Source of the DNA: a virus
DNA length: 29,195 nt
Reading direction: 5' to 3' (one strand)
Virus record (IMG/VR): IMGVR_UViG_3300007514_000050
Span: 1 to 29,195 of that record
Shown one piece after another: positions 12,491 through 19,568 of this stretch; the first letter of the stretch is position 1, and each line of letters starts with the position of its first letter. Under the pieces are notes generated by a model that saw only the letters and a program-made list of their open reading frames with translations, was not told where the DNA came from and searched no databases. The translations under genes and the position numbers were made by a program.

Positions 12491-14216
12491 TTGCGACATA
12501 GAAACTGACGGCATTGAAGCAACCAAGGTGTGGTGTATTGCTGTGCATAACATAAACACAGACCAGTGCATCACATTTGCTGGGCCTTGTCTAAATCTAT
12601 TTAAACCTTGGCTTGAATCAGAAGCTGACTGCCTGATCTTTCACAATGGTATATCATTTGATGTTCCAGTATTAGAAAGACTATTAGATGTTGACTTCTC
12701 TAATATAAAGATAGAGGATACATTAGTTCTTAGCCAACTATACAAACCAAGGCTTGATGGAGGTCATTCTCTGTCAGCCTGGGGAGATAGACTTGACTAT
12801 GAGAAAGGAGACCATACTGATTGGTCACAGTTTAGTGAAGAAATGATGAGGTACTGTATAAGAGATGCTAAGTTGACAACTAAACTTTATAAGTATTTAT
12901 CACATCAAGGTTTAAACAATTATAGGTTGAGTAAAGATGCCACACAACTAGAGTATGCAATAAAAAAGCACTGCTCTATGCAAGAAAGAAATGGATGGTA
13001 TTTTAATTTACAAGGTGCTATGAAATTACTGCAAGAAATCAATGAAGACTTGAGACTAGCAGAAGTAGAGGTACATAAGACATTCGTTCCACTGCCAGTG
13101 TGGAAGTCTAAGAAACCAGTAGCAAATAGATTTACTAAGGATGGTAAGAGAACTAAACACTATCAGACAGAGGTAGAGCTTGAATGTCATACTAATGAGA
13201 AAGGTGAGTATGGATATTGGACATACCCAGAACTTAATCTAGGTAGTAGACAACAAGTTGGTAGACACTTAATACATTATGGATGGAAACCTACGGTATT
13301 TACTGATGCTGGACAACCAAAGGTGGATGAGTCTACACTTAAAGATGTTGACATACCTGAAGCTAAGATTATAGCTAGATATCTGATGTTACAGAAACGC
13401 CAGGGCCAAGTAAGTAGTTGGGTTGACGAGTACAACTATGATACTGGTAGAATACATAGCAGAGTACACACTATGGGCACTGTCACACATCGTATGTCCA
13501 GTAGTAACCCGAACTTACAGCAAGTTACTGCAAGTAACAAGGAGTACGGTAGTGAAATGCGTAGCCTGTTCACTGTTCCAGAGGATAAAGTAATAGTAGG
13601 TGCTGACCTATCTGGATTAGAATTAAGATGCCTCGCACACTATATGAAAGATGATAGTTATACAGAAGAAATATTAAGTGGTGATATACACACAGCCAAT
13701 CAGAAGGCAGCGGGTTTGAAGACAAGGGATGAATCAAAGCGTTTCATCTATGCCTACCTTTATGGAGGGGGAGATGCCCTGATCGGTAAGATATGTGGTG
13801 GTGGTATGGCACTAGGTAAAAAGATTAAAGAACAATTTTTATCTAATACACCAGCACTAGCCGTACTTAGAAAAAGAATTGAACACGCATCGAAGAAGGG
13901 TTGGATTAAAGCACTTGATGGTCGCAAGGTATATGTGCGTAGCCCACACTCGGCACTAAATTTTCTATTACAAAGCGCGGGTGCAATAATTGCTAAGAGA
14001 GCCTGGGAAATATTCCACATTCTTGCAGATGACTATGAGTACAAACAACTTGGTGTCATACACGATGAGATACAGATTGAATGTGACCCAGCAATTGCGG
14101 ATGAGATTGGTAGCCTGGTTGTTGAGGCTATGGAACAGACAACAGATTATTACAAACTAAACTGTCCAATAACTGGGGAGTATAAGATAGGGAGGAGTTG
14201 GAATGAAACACACTGA
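12477..14216 (+). CDS. Family A DNA polymerase with 3'-5' exonuclease (T7 gp5-like)
   Basis: Three in-frame ATGs lie in a row (12471, 12474, 12477). AGGGG at 12466-12470 gives best spacing (6 bases) to the last, so I take 579 residues. Counting from 12471, the exonuclease begins with DIETDG (9-14). The polymerase domain has motif A VGADLSGLELR (about 376-386), motif B RDESKRFIYAYLYGGG (about 418-433) and motif C VIHDEIQIE (about 528-536). The residue equivalent to E. coli F762 and T7 Y526 is Tyr, as in T7. The protein is shorter than T7 gp5 (704 residues). No thioredoxin-binding insertion can be pointed to. It replicates the phage genome together with the adjacent helicase and SSB. Confidence 0.96.
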   Translation: MRTFSCDIETDGIEATKVWCIAVHNINTDQCITFAGPCLNLFKPWLESEADCLIFHNGISFDVPVLERLLDVDFSNIKIEDTLVLSQLYKPRLDGGHSLSAWGDRLDYEKGDHTDWSQFSEEMMRYCIRDAKLTTKLYKYLSHQGLNNYRLSKDATQLEYAIKKHCSMQERNGWYFNLQGAMKLLQEINEDLRLAEVEVHKTFVPLPVWKSKKPVANRFTKDGKRTKHYQTEVELECHTNEKGEYGYWTYPELNLGSRQQVGRHLIHYGWKPTVFTDAGQPKVDESTLKDVDIPEAKIIARYLMLQKRQGQVSSWVDEYNYDTGRIHSRVHTMGTVTHRMSSSNPNLQQVTASNKEYGSEMRSLFTVPEDKVIVGADLSGLELRCLAHYMKDDSYTEEILSGDIHTANQKAAGLKTRDESKRFIYAYLYGGGDALIGKICGGGMALGKKIKEQFLSNTPALAVLRKRIEHASKKGWIKALDGRKVYVRSPHSALNFLLQSAGAIIAKRAWEIFHILADDYEYKQLGVIHDEIQIECDPAIADEIGSLVVEAMEQTTDYYKLNCPITGEYKIGRSWNETH

Positions 14217-14403
14217 TTACAAAGAAGAGAACTGGGAACACGCAATAGAGGAAGGCTTTAAATATGTTCTTCTTGAACATCCAGACTGGCAATCATATCC
14301 TGAGTTTGATTCTATAGAAGAAGCATACAAACAAAAGGCGCTACTAGAAGATGAACACCCATTTGTTTATATGTTAGAGCCAATAGATGTTGTAGTATAC
14401 TAA
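14203..14403 (+). CDS. Hypothetical acidic protein (66 aa)
   Basis: It overlaps the polymerase end by 14 bases and has GGGAGGAG ahead of its ATG. The protein is acidic with many aromatic residues (ENWEHAIEEGFKYVLLEHPD; HPFVYMLEPIDVVVY). Its compact alpha-beta pattern recalls small phage proteins whose helix with a S-I-E-E-A-Y core is followed by a strand, but I cannot name a family. Co-transcription with the polymerase is likely. Confidence 0.78.
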   Translation: MKHTDYKEENWEHAIEEGFKYVLLEHPDWQSYPEFDSIEEAYKQKALLEDEHPFVYMLEPIDVVVY

Positions 14404-14425
14404 TTTTAATAAGAGAGGAGAGACG

Positions 14426-15229
14426 ATGAAGTCTATAAAAACAGTGGTACAGGATGTATATGATGTAATGAAGTCTAAGGATTATGACGGAGACTTGAAT
14501 GCAATCGCTATGCAAGCTGGGAGAGAGGTTGAAGAAGCATTGAAGGATGCCTTTACTCCAAGAGAAGACAACCGAGATTTGAGGATGTCTATGATAGGTA
14601 AATGTGAGAGAGCACAGTGGTATAACTACAAAGGATACAAGCCAGAGGAACTGAGTGGTGAGGTATACTTAACTTTCTTACAAGGTCATATAATGGAGGC
14701 TGTGCTTGTTGCTTTGCTCAAGCTGTCAGGTCATACAATAGAAGACCAACAAAAGAAACACACGCTTGAAGGTATTAATGGTTCACAAGATTGTACGATA
14801 GATGGTGAACTGGTTGATATTAAGACAGCAAGTGCCTGGTCTTGGGATAATAAGTTCCAAGAGACTGGACTTACTGATGATGCCTTTGGGTATATCAAAC
14901 AACTATCTGCTTATGGAAAGGCAGACAACAGAGAGAAGGGATACTTCCTTGCTTTCAACAAGAACAAGTCAACACTTAAGCTATGTGAGCAACCATTAGA
15001 ACAAGACATAGATACTTTCATAGTTGACTTAAAGGCTAAGATGGAATCAGACACACCGCCTATGCGATTAGCTAACTCTACAACTTGGAACAAAGCCAAG
15101 ACAGAAGAGAAGCTGTGTATGACGTGTGCATTCTGTGGGTTTAAAGAGGATTGCTATGGTAGTCTGGAGGCTAGACCTATACCATCTGGTAAGATAACTA
15201 ACTACTATGTAACAGGAGCTAACTTTTGA
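14426..15229 (+). CDS. PD-(D/E)XK exonuclease, Cas4/RecB-like, with Fe-S type Cys pattern
   Basis: The central motif GSQDCTIDGELVDIKTAS contains D122, D131 and K133, the catalytic triad of the PD-(D/E)XK fold. IKQLSAYG (Q159, Y163) is the QxxxY motif of RecB and Cas4 nucleases. One Cys lies before the core (C60 in MIGKCERAQWY) and a cluster after it (C231, C234, C237, C243). That is the layout of the 4Fe-4S cluster in Cas4 and AddB proteins. It likely degrades host DNA or resects ends in recombination, taking the place of T7 gp6. No cas genes or CRISPR repeats accompany it. GAGGAG precedes the ATG and the gene is coupled to the next by a TTGA overlap. Confidence 0.85.
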   Translation: MKSIKTVVQDVYDVMKSKDYDGDLNAIAMQAGREVEEALKDAFTPREDNRDLRMSMIGKCERAQWYNYKGYKPEELSGEVYLTFLQGHIMEAVLVALLKLSGHTIEDQQKKHTLEGINGSQDCTIDGELVDIKTASAWSWDNKFQETGLTDDAFGYIKQLSAYGKADNREKGYFLAFNKNKSTLKLCEQPLEQDIDTFIVDLKAKMESDTPPMRLANSTTWNKAKTEEKLCMTCAFCGFKEDCYGSLEARPIPSGKITNYYVTGANF

Positions 15230-15390
15230 AACAACTACCAGAACTAAAGGCATACATCGCTGCAACATATGATGTATGCCTGATCTGTGATGAATTGGAA
15301 ATTGAACCAGAGGAATTGCTGGATGCTTTTGAAAAAAGAATAATAGAAAAGCAACATAGATTCTTAGAAGATTTTGAGGAGAATTATTAA
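15226..15390 (+). CDS. Small acidic protein with TTG start (54 aa)
   Basis: The frame starts at TTG (15226) inside a TTGA overlap with the exonuclease stop. AGGAG at 15214-15218 is placed 7 bases upstream and decides this start. The protein reads MKQLPELKAYIAATYDVCLI and continues CDELEIEPEELLDAFEKRII; the middle could be a small helix-turn-helix. It ends in a TAATG overlap with the next gene, so it fills the operon exactly. No family is recognised. Confidence 0.75.
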   Translation: MKQLPELKAYIAATYDVCLICDELEIEPEELLDAFEKRIIEKQHRFLEDFEENY

Positions 15391-15593
15391 TGGAACATTT
15401 AGAACTATATATACTGTTGATTTTACTAGGGGTAGTGGCTATTTACTTTACACATAAACAAGCAATTGATAAAGGAATAACAACTGCTGTTTTATTGCAT
15501 AGGGAAGGTAGATTAACTTACAAAGATTATTTAGATGAGGATGGTAATAGGATGGTTGATATAGACATCAAACCAATAGATGATGAAAAATAA
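15390..15593 (+). CDS. Small single-pass membrane protein (67 aa)
   Basis: MEHLELYILLILLGVVAIYF is an N-terminal membrane helix and the rest is hydrophilic, with EGRLTYKDYLDEDGNRMVDI and an acidic end. GAGGAG precedes the ATG. An N-out orientation is uncertain. A function cannot be deduced; it sits between the exonuclease and the ribonucleotide reductase. Confidence 0.78.
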   Translation: MEHLELYILLILLGVVAIYFTHKQAIDKGITTAVLLHREGRLTYKDYLDEDGNRMVDIDIKPIDDEK

Positions 15594-15723
15594 AACACAT
15601 CAAATAAAAAACAAACTGAAGTATGCCTTGAGATATGACAGGCTTTGGCACACTAAAGTTATTACTAACAAAAAGAAAGAAAATAAGAAAAGAGGAGACT
15701 ATCTTGAAGACATTACCGAATGA
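15580..15723 (+). CDS. Possible small basic protein overlapping the RNR start (47 aa)
   Basis: An ORF in a third frame starts at ATGATG (15580/15583), overlaps the end of the membrane-protein gene, and runs 20 bases into the RNR gene if that starts at 15704. It reads MMKNKTHQIKNKLKYALRYD and is rich in Lys, Tyr and Trp. It would fill the otherwise empty 15594-15703 gap, as expected in this tightly packed operon. No clear ribosome binding site is seen before its ATG, so it is only a candidate. Confidence 0.42.
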   Translation: MMKNKTHQIKNKLKYALRYDRLWHTKVITNKKKENKKRGDYLEDITE

Positions 15724-17677
15724 TTACCAGAATTTTATAGCACTTAGTAGGTATGCTAGATGGTTGCCAGAAAAGAAGCGAAGAGAAACTTGGGAAGAAA
15801 CTGTCGCTCGTTACTTTGATTTTATGAAGGAACATCTAGAAGAAAATACTGAGTACAGATTAACCCCTAAGATCAGGAAGAAACTAGAAGAAGCTGTATT
15901 GAGTTTAGATGTTATGCCTAGTATGAGAGCATTAATGACTGCGGGCGAGGCTTTGAAGAAGAACCACATAGCTGGCTATAACTGTGCCTATCTTAGTGTT
16001 GACCATCCAAAAGCATTTGATGAGTGTTTGTATGTTCTAATGCACGGAACTGGTGTAGGATTTAGTGTTGAGAGACAGCACGTAAACAAACTACCAGAAG
16101 TTCCAGAAGAAATAATTGATGTCGAAGACACAATAGTAGTCACAGATTCTAAAGAAGGTTGGCAGTCAGCGTTTAGAAAATTAGTAAGTTACTTATATAA
16201 TGGTGAGTCACCTCAATGGGATACATCGAAGGTTAGACCCAAAGGTGCCAGGCTCAATACATTTGGTGGTAGAGCCAGTGGACCAGAGCCACTCATAGAT
16301 TTATTTATTTTCACTACACATTTATTTAAAGAAGCCCAGGGCCGCAAGCTGACAAGCTATGAATGTCACAGGTTAATGGCAAAGGTTGCAGAAATTGTTG
16401 TGGTTGGTGGGGTTAGACGTTCAGCCCTGATCAGTCTATCCAATCTAACAGATGAAAGGATGCGTAATGCCAAGACTGGACAGTGGTGGATAGACACACC
16501 AGAGATGGCACTAGCAAACAACAGCGTATGTTATACAGAGAAACCTGATATGGGTATCTTTATGAAGGAGTGGTTGTCTCTATATGAGTCCAAGTCTGGT
16601 GAGCGTGGCATCTTTAATAGAGAAGCAGCCATAAACCAGGTGGCTAAATGTGGAAGACGAGATACTGAGCACCAGTTTGGGTGTAATCCTTGTTCTGAAA
16701 TAATATTAAGAGATGGTCAATTCTGTAATCTAACAGAGGTAGTGATTAGAGCAGAAGATACAGTTAATGAGATACTAAGAAAGGTACATTTAGCTACAAT
16801 ACTTGGTACATTTCAAGCATCTCTGACGAATCTCAGAAGATTAAGGAAGAAATGGACAGTAAATACAGAAGAAGAATCACTGTTGGGAGTCTCATTAACT
16901 GGTATAATGGACAACTCATTTATGAATGGCTCTAATAAACGCAGAGGTATGTCTGAGTTTATGGGTGGAATAAGTCTTCCTGATTTTCTCATAAAGTTAA
17001 AGGAAGAATCAATCAAGGTAAACAAGAAATGGTCCTCACTGTTAGGAATCAATCCATCTGCATCCATCACAGCTATCAAACCTAGCGGTACTGTTAGTCA
17101 GTTGGTAGACTCGGCATCTGGCATTCATCCAAGACATAATGATTACTACTTACGCAGAGTAAGAGCAGATGTTAAAGACCCAATAGCACAGCTTATGAAG
17201 GATGAGGGTGTACCCTGTGAGCCAGATGTTATGAAGCCAGATAGTGTAGAGGTGTTCACATTCCCTATGAAAGCACCAGAGGGTGCAATATTAAGAGATG
17301 ATAGGACAGCAATAGAACAATTAGAACTGTGGCTTATCTATCAAAGATATTATTGTGAACACAAACCAAGTATAACAGTGAGTGTCAAAGAACACGAATG
17401 GATGGAAGTAGGTGCGTGGGTTTACAAACATTTTGACGAGGTGAGTGGTGTATCATTTTTACCACACTCAGACCACACTTATCAACAAGCGCCTTATGAA
17501 GACTGTACAGAGGGAGTTTACCTTGAAGCACTAGGTAGTATGCCTAAAGAAGTAAACTGGTCTAGAATAAAAGAATATGAACTATCAGACACAACTAAGG
17601 GTATGAAGACCCTGGCTTGTACTGGTAACGTATGTGAAATGGTAGATTTAACTGATGAAGAGGGAGAAAGAGAATGA
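15704..17677 (+). CDS. Class II (adenosylcobalamin-dependent) ribonucleotide reductase
   Basis: I choose TTG 15704 as start because AGGAG lies 6 bases upstream and the protein then begins KTLPNDYQNFIALSRYARWL, in line with the monomeric Lactobacillus leichmannii type. The longer frame to ATG 15635 has a Lys-rich extension and no ribosome site. Counting from 15704 there are 657 residues. C94 in GYNCAYL and C341 in FCNL are the redox pair. C330 in NPCSEI carries the thiyl radical, with N328 and E332 beside it. A C-terminal C639-x4-C644 is the re-reducing pair. These equal C119, C419, C408, N406, E410 and C731/C736 of the model enzyme. It makes deoxynucleotides from ribonucleotides without oxygen but needs cobalamin from the host. 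All key residues are present. Confidence 0.95.
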   Translation: MKTLPNDYQNFIALSRYARWLPEKKRRETWEETVARYFDFMKEHLEENTEYRLTPKIRKKLEEAVLSLDVMPSMRALMTAGEALKKNHIAGYNCAYLSVDHPKAFDECLYVLMHGTGVGFSVERQHVNKLPEVPEEIIDVEDTIVVTDSKEGWQSAFRKLVSYLYNGESPQWDTSKVRPKGARLNTFGGRASGPEPLIDLFIFTTHLFKEAQGRKLTSYECHRLMAKVAEIVVVGGVRRSALISLSNLTDERMRNAKTGQWWIDTPEMALANNSVCYTEKPDMGIFMKEWLSLYESKSGERGIFNREAAINQVAKCGRRDTEHQFGCNPCSEIILRDGQFCNLTEVVIRAEDTVNEILRKVHLATILGTFQASLTNLRRLRKKWTVNTEEESLLGVSLTGIMDNSFMNGSNKRRGMSEFMGGISLPDFLIKLKEESIKVNKKWSSLLGINPSASITAIKPSGTVSQLVDSASGIHPRHNDYYLRRVRADVKDPIAQLMKDEGVPCEPDVMKPDSVEVFTFPMKAPEGAILRDDRTAIEQLELWLIYQRYYCEHKPSITVSVKEHEWMEVGAWVYKHFDEVSGVSFLPHSDHTYQQAPYEDCTEGVYLEALGSMPKEVNWSRIKEYELSDTTKGMKTLACTGNVCEMVDLTDEEGERE

Positions 17678-17811
17678 AATATTTATTATTGATAGTATTG
17701 TTACTATTAACTGGCTGTGCTGAATTTCAGACCAAGCTAGATATGATGCAAAATGAACAGCTTACTTGTAGACCACCGCACGATACTCTTTGTGCAGGGT
17801 GGAAAGTATGA
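17674..17811 (+). CDS. Small lipoprotein (45 aa), possible outer-membrane spanin
   Basis: The ORF begins MKYLLLIVLLLLTGCAEFQT. A basic start, a hydrophobic core and a lipobox LTGC (cleavage before C15) define a type II signal peptide. The mature part would be about 31 residues with two further Cys. It overlaps the RNR stop by ATGA and the next gene by ATGA, with a GAGGGAG ribosome site. Short phage lipoproteins of this sort are often o-spanins (Rz1-like) that help to disrupt the outer membrane at lysis. Here a partner i-spanin is not evident, so this is a suggestion. Confidence 0.75.
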   Translation: MKYLLLIVLLLLTGCAEFQTKLDMMQNEQLTCRPPHDTLCAGWKV

Positions 17812-17927
17812 GAATACTTGAAGGTATTTTCTATACAATATATTTCATAGCTGGAGTAGTAACTGCAAGTTGTCTGGTCTATATTGTTATGTGGCTTGAG
17901 GCTTTGAGAAAAGGATGGTTAGTATGA
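17808..17927 (+). CDS. Tiny membrane protein (39 aa)
   Basis: The ORF starts by an ATGA overlap with the lipoprotein gene and ends with another into the next gene. The protein begins MRILEGIFYTIYFIAGVVTA and continues with SCLVYIVMWLE. Nearly all of residues 5-30 are hydrophobic, which predicts one membrane helix with a short basic tail (LRKGWLV). It may belong to a lysis group with its neighbours, but there is no family match I can name. Confidence 0.68.
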   Translation: MRILEGIFYTIYFIAGVVTASCLVYIVMWLEALRKGWLV

Positions 17928-18253
17928 TAGACTTCACACAAGACTCAGAGTACATAAGAATGTATGGAAAAAAAGAAGGAGGAATGTTTAACAATAAAGG
18001 AGTAAACATAATGTTAGATAAAGTAATGAAGGGTGCTGATGCCGCTATAAATGTAGGTATAAAGCTGATTAGTTTGGCAATCGTTTTACAGATTGTCTTC
18101 GGTCACAGTGTACCATTTTTAGGTGGTGACGTTATCGGCACAATTATAGGAATAATTAGCCAGTTAGGTGCAGCGGGACTCGTTGGACTTATTGCAACGC
18201 TAATTATCTATCGTTTGTTGGATGATGACATCCGTAAGGAGTTGTCTGAATGA
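17924..18253 (+). CDS. Two-helix membrane protein, holin-like (109 aa)
   Basis: The start at 17924 follows AAGGA by 8 bases and overlaps the previous stop. Two further in-frame ATGs, at 17984 and 18011, also have GGAGG or AGGAG upstream, so shorter forms may be made. The body has two clear membrane helices: AAINVGIKLISLAIVLQIVF and, after a short VPFLGGDV turn, IGIISQLGAAGLVGLIATLI. A charged tail DDDIRKELSE follows. Two helices, a short loop and a charged C-terminus fit class II holins in general shape; sequence alone cannot prove that. Position next to a lipoprotein supports a lysis role. Confidence 0.75.
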   Translation: MIDFTQDSEYIRMYGKKEGGMFNNKGVNIMLDKVMKGADAAINVGIKLISLAIVLQIVFGHSVPFLGGDVIGTIIGIISQLGAAGLVGLIATLIIYRLLDDDIRKELSE

Positions 18254-18348
18254 AAGATATGATTGATATGGTTCTGAAGAATAGGTCGCTTACTGTATTT
18301 CTAGCGATTGTCGTACTGGCTTTACTGTTCGGATGGATTGGTGGCTGA
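18250..18348 (+). CDS. Tiny single-pass membrane protein (32 aa)
   Basis: The ORF reads MKDMIDMVLKNRSLTVFLAI and then a hydrophobic end VVLALLFGWIGG. The start overlaps the preceding stop as ATGA and AAGGAG lies 9 bases upstream. One C-terminal membrane helix is predicted. It is the last of four consecutive membrane or lipoprotein genes. Confidence 0.65.
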   Translation: MKDMIDMVLKNRSLTVFLAIVVLALLFGWIGG

Positions 18349-18472
18349 TGCACCAAAAAATTCTTGGGGTCTTGTCCGAATGGACAGGACTGCCAAGATG
18401 CAAGAAGAATTAAAAAAGAAAAAAAAGAAAACTAAACCAAGAAACTTATGGAGGAGGGATTGGCAGAAATGA
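18341..18472 (+). CDS. Small very basic protein, GTG start (43 aa)
   Basis: A GTG at 18341 overlaps the end of the previous gene. The frame reads MADAPKNSWGLVRMDRTAKM and then a run of six Lys and an Arg/Trp-rich end (PRNLWRRDWQK). Its stop overlaps the next start as ATGA, which supports expression. The ribosome binding site is weak. The charge suggests nucleic acid binding; nothing more can be said. Confidence 0.55.
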   Translation: MADAPKNSWGLVRMDRTAKMQEELKKKKKKTKPRNLWRRDWQK

Positions 18473-18696
18473 ATATAGATAATATTAACCCATCACACTA
18501 TCGACAAGGGAAGATAGAAGTAATAGATTTTATACTAGACCAGAAGATGAGTTACCTGATCGCTAGTGCTACAAAATATTTATGTAGATACCCACACAAA
18601 CACGTAGGCGAGGGTGGGCTAGAGGATTTAAGGAAGGCACGCTGGTTCATAGAGAAACAGATAGAAGAAATACTAAAAGAGAGGGACATCAAATGA
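18469..18696 (+). CDS. DUF3310 protein, T7 gp1.7-like (nucleotide kinase family)
   Basis: I start at ATG 18469 (75 residues), overlapped by the previous stop and preceded by GGAGGG. The protein shows the DUF3310 signature: N-P-S-H-Y (8-12 or so), I-E-V-I-D-F-I, A-T-K-Y-L-C-R-Y-P-H-K and G-G-L-E-D-L-R-K-A-R-W-F-I. In T7 the relative gp1.7 has been reported to have nucleotide kinase activity, so a role in dNTP supply beside the RNR is reasonable. Many phages carry this short form, and its activity there is mostly untested. Confidence 0.87.
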   Translation: MNIDNINPSHYRQGKIEVIDFILDQKMSYLIASATKYLCRYPHKHVGEGGLEDLRKARWFIEKQIEEILKERDIK

Positions 18697-19076
18697 TAGT
18701 CTTTCCAATAGCACCAGTCGTAGCAAGCAGAGCAAGAGTCACACGCTATGCTACATACTTTCCAAAGAGATATACTAAATTTAGAAAGGAATTTGGAGAG
18801 CTGCTTGAGAAATATAAAGCAGAACCAGTGGATGGTTTGTTGTATGTAAAGCTGGACTTCTATGTTCAGTTACCCAAGGCTATGTCTAAGAAGAATAAGA
18901 AAGAGAAGGAAGGAAAGCATTGTGATAACAACGCGGACCTAGACAACTATGTGAAAGCTACATTAGATAGCCTGGAAGGTAAATACTATAGCAACGACAA
19001 GCAGATAGTTATGATTAGAGCAAGAAAGTATTGGTCTGATGATGGTCGTATAGAATTTAAAATGGAGGGAGTATGA
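18693..19076 (+). CDS. RusA-like Holliday junction resolvase
   Basis: The 127-residue length and the core NNADLDNYVKATLDSLEG followed by YYSNDKQIVMIRARKYW match the RusA family: D-x-D-N-x-x-K-A-x-x-D-x-L and a following N/D-D-x-Q-I. The Asp residues bind the catalytic metal. A Lys-rich loop (AMSKKNKKEKEGKH) precedes the core. RusA cuts branched DNA, here probably to clear recombination and replication junctions before packaging, the job done in T7 by gp3. GAGAGGG precedes the ATG; the gene overlaps both neighbours. Confidence 0.88.
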   Translation: MIVFPIAPVVASRARVTRYATYFPKRYTKFRKEFGELLEKYKAEPVDGLLYVKLDFYVQLPKAMSKKNKKEKEGKHCDNNADLDNYVKATLDSLEGKYYSNDKQIVMIRARKYWSDDGRIEFKMEGV

Positions 19077-19456
19077 CTCAAGATGAGTTGCAAGAGATTG
19101 CAAGTAAGAGGCTGGGCACAAGAATGATACAAACTCAAGATAAGTTTTGTACATTTGATGCTTATAGTGATAACTATGTGTTAGAGTTTAAGTGCAGAAG
19201 AGCACACTATGACACACAATTGATTGAATACAAGAAATTTTTAGCCAACCTTGATCAGGCTGATGAGAGTGGAAGAGAATTTCTATACGTAATATCTACA
19301 CCTAAAGGTGTGTATGTATTTAATGTAAGTAAACTAACGCGCGCTGGCTATGACTTTGGATGGGAAAATAGAATTATGCCATCCCAGACTGACTTCGATA
19401 ATAAATCCAAGAAAGATAAGAGAGTAGGTTATATATCTATTTCTTCTTCTTCTTAG
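19073..19456 (+). CDS. Putative PD-(D/E)XK nuclease or related protein (127 aa)
   Basis: The start overlaps the RusA stop as ATGA and has GGAGGG. The segment FCTFDAYSDNYVLEFKCRRA has a D-x(8)-E-x-K layout, strand by strand like the core of a small PD-(D/E)XK nuclease, and YDTQLIEYKKF follows as a helix. STPKGVYVFNVSKL resembles the later strands of that fold. This is compatible with a second phage endonuclease, but no clear family is recognised. It is the last rightward gene; its final codons (SISSSS) overlap a leftward gene by 20 bases. Confidence 0.6.
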   Translation: MTQDELQEIASKRLGTRMIQTQDKFCTFDAYSDNYVLEFKCRRAHYDTQLIEYKKFLANLDQADESGREFLYVISTPKGVYVFNVSKLTRAGYDFGWENRIMPSQTDFDNKSKKDKRVGYISISSSS

Positions 19457-19568
19457 TTCTTTTATAGCTTGGTTTATCTAATAGATTATTTATTTGTGTA
19501 GCTAGTGCTGGATTTTTAATCTTACTTGATTCATCTAATCCTGGCACTATACTTGTTGGACAACTCAT
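19437..19568 (-). CDS. Small basic protein, last gene of the leftward virion operon (43 aa)
   Basis: The ORF starts MSCPTSIVPGLDESSKIKNP and ends in five Lys. The ATG overlaps the stop of the 1138-residue gene (ATGA) and AGGAG lies upstream, which makes it a convincing small gene. Its Lys run is encoded by the complement of the Ser codons that end the convergent gene. No function is known. Confidence 0.7.
   Translation of the reverse strand: MSCPTSIVPGLDESSKIKNPALATQINNLLDKPSYKRTKKKKK

Noticed and set aside
14426-15229. Cas4-like gene as a sign of a CRISPR system
   Set aside because: No repeats with spacers and no other cas genes; phages often carry Cas4-like exonucleases alone.
15635-15703. 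N-terminal extension of the RNR from ATG 15635
   Set aside because: No ribosome binding site, Lys-rich sequence unlike class II RNR, and a well placed AGGAG before TTG 15704.
17984-18253. Shorter start of the two-helix membrane protein as the only start
   Set aside because: GGAGG is only about 2 bases before ATG 17984; the start at 17924 has better spacing and a coupled overlap, though 18011 may be used in addition.
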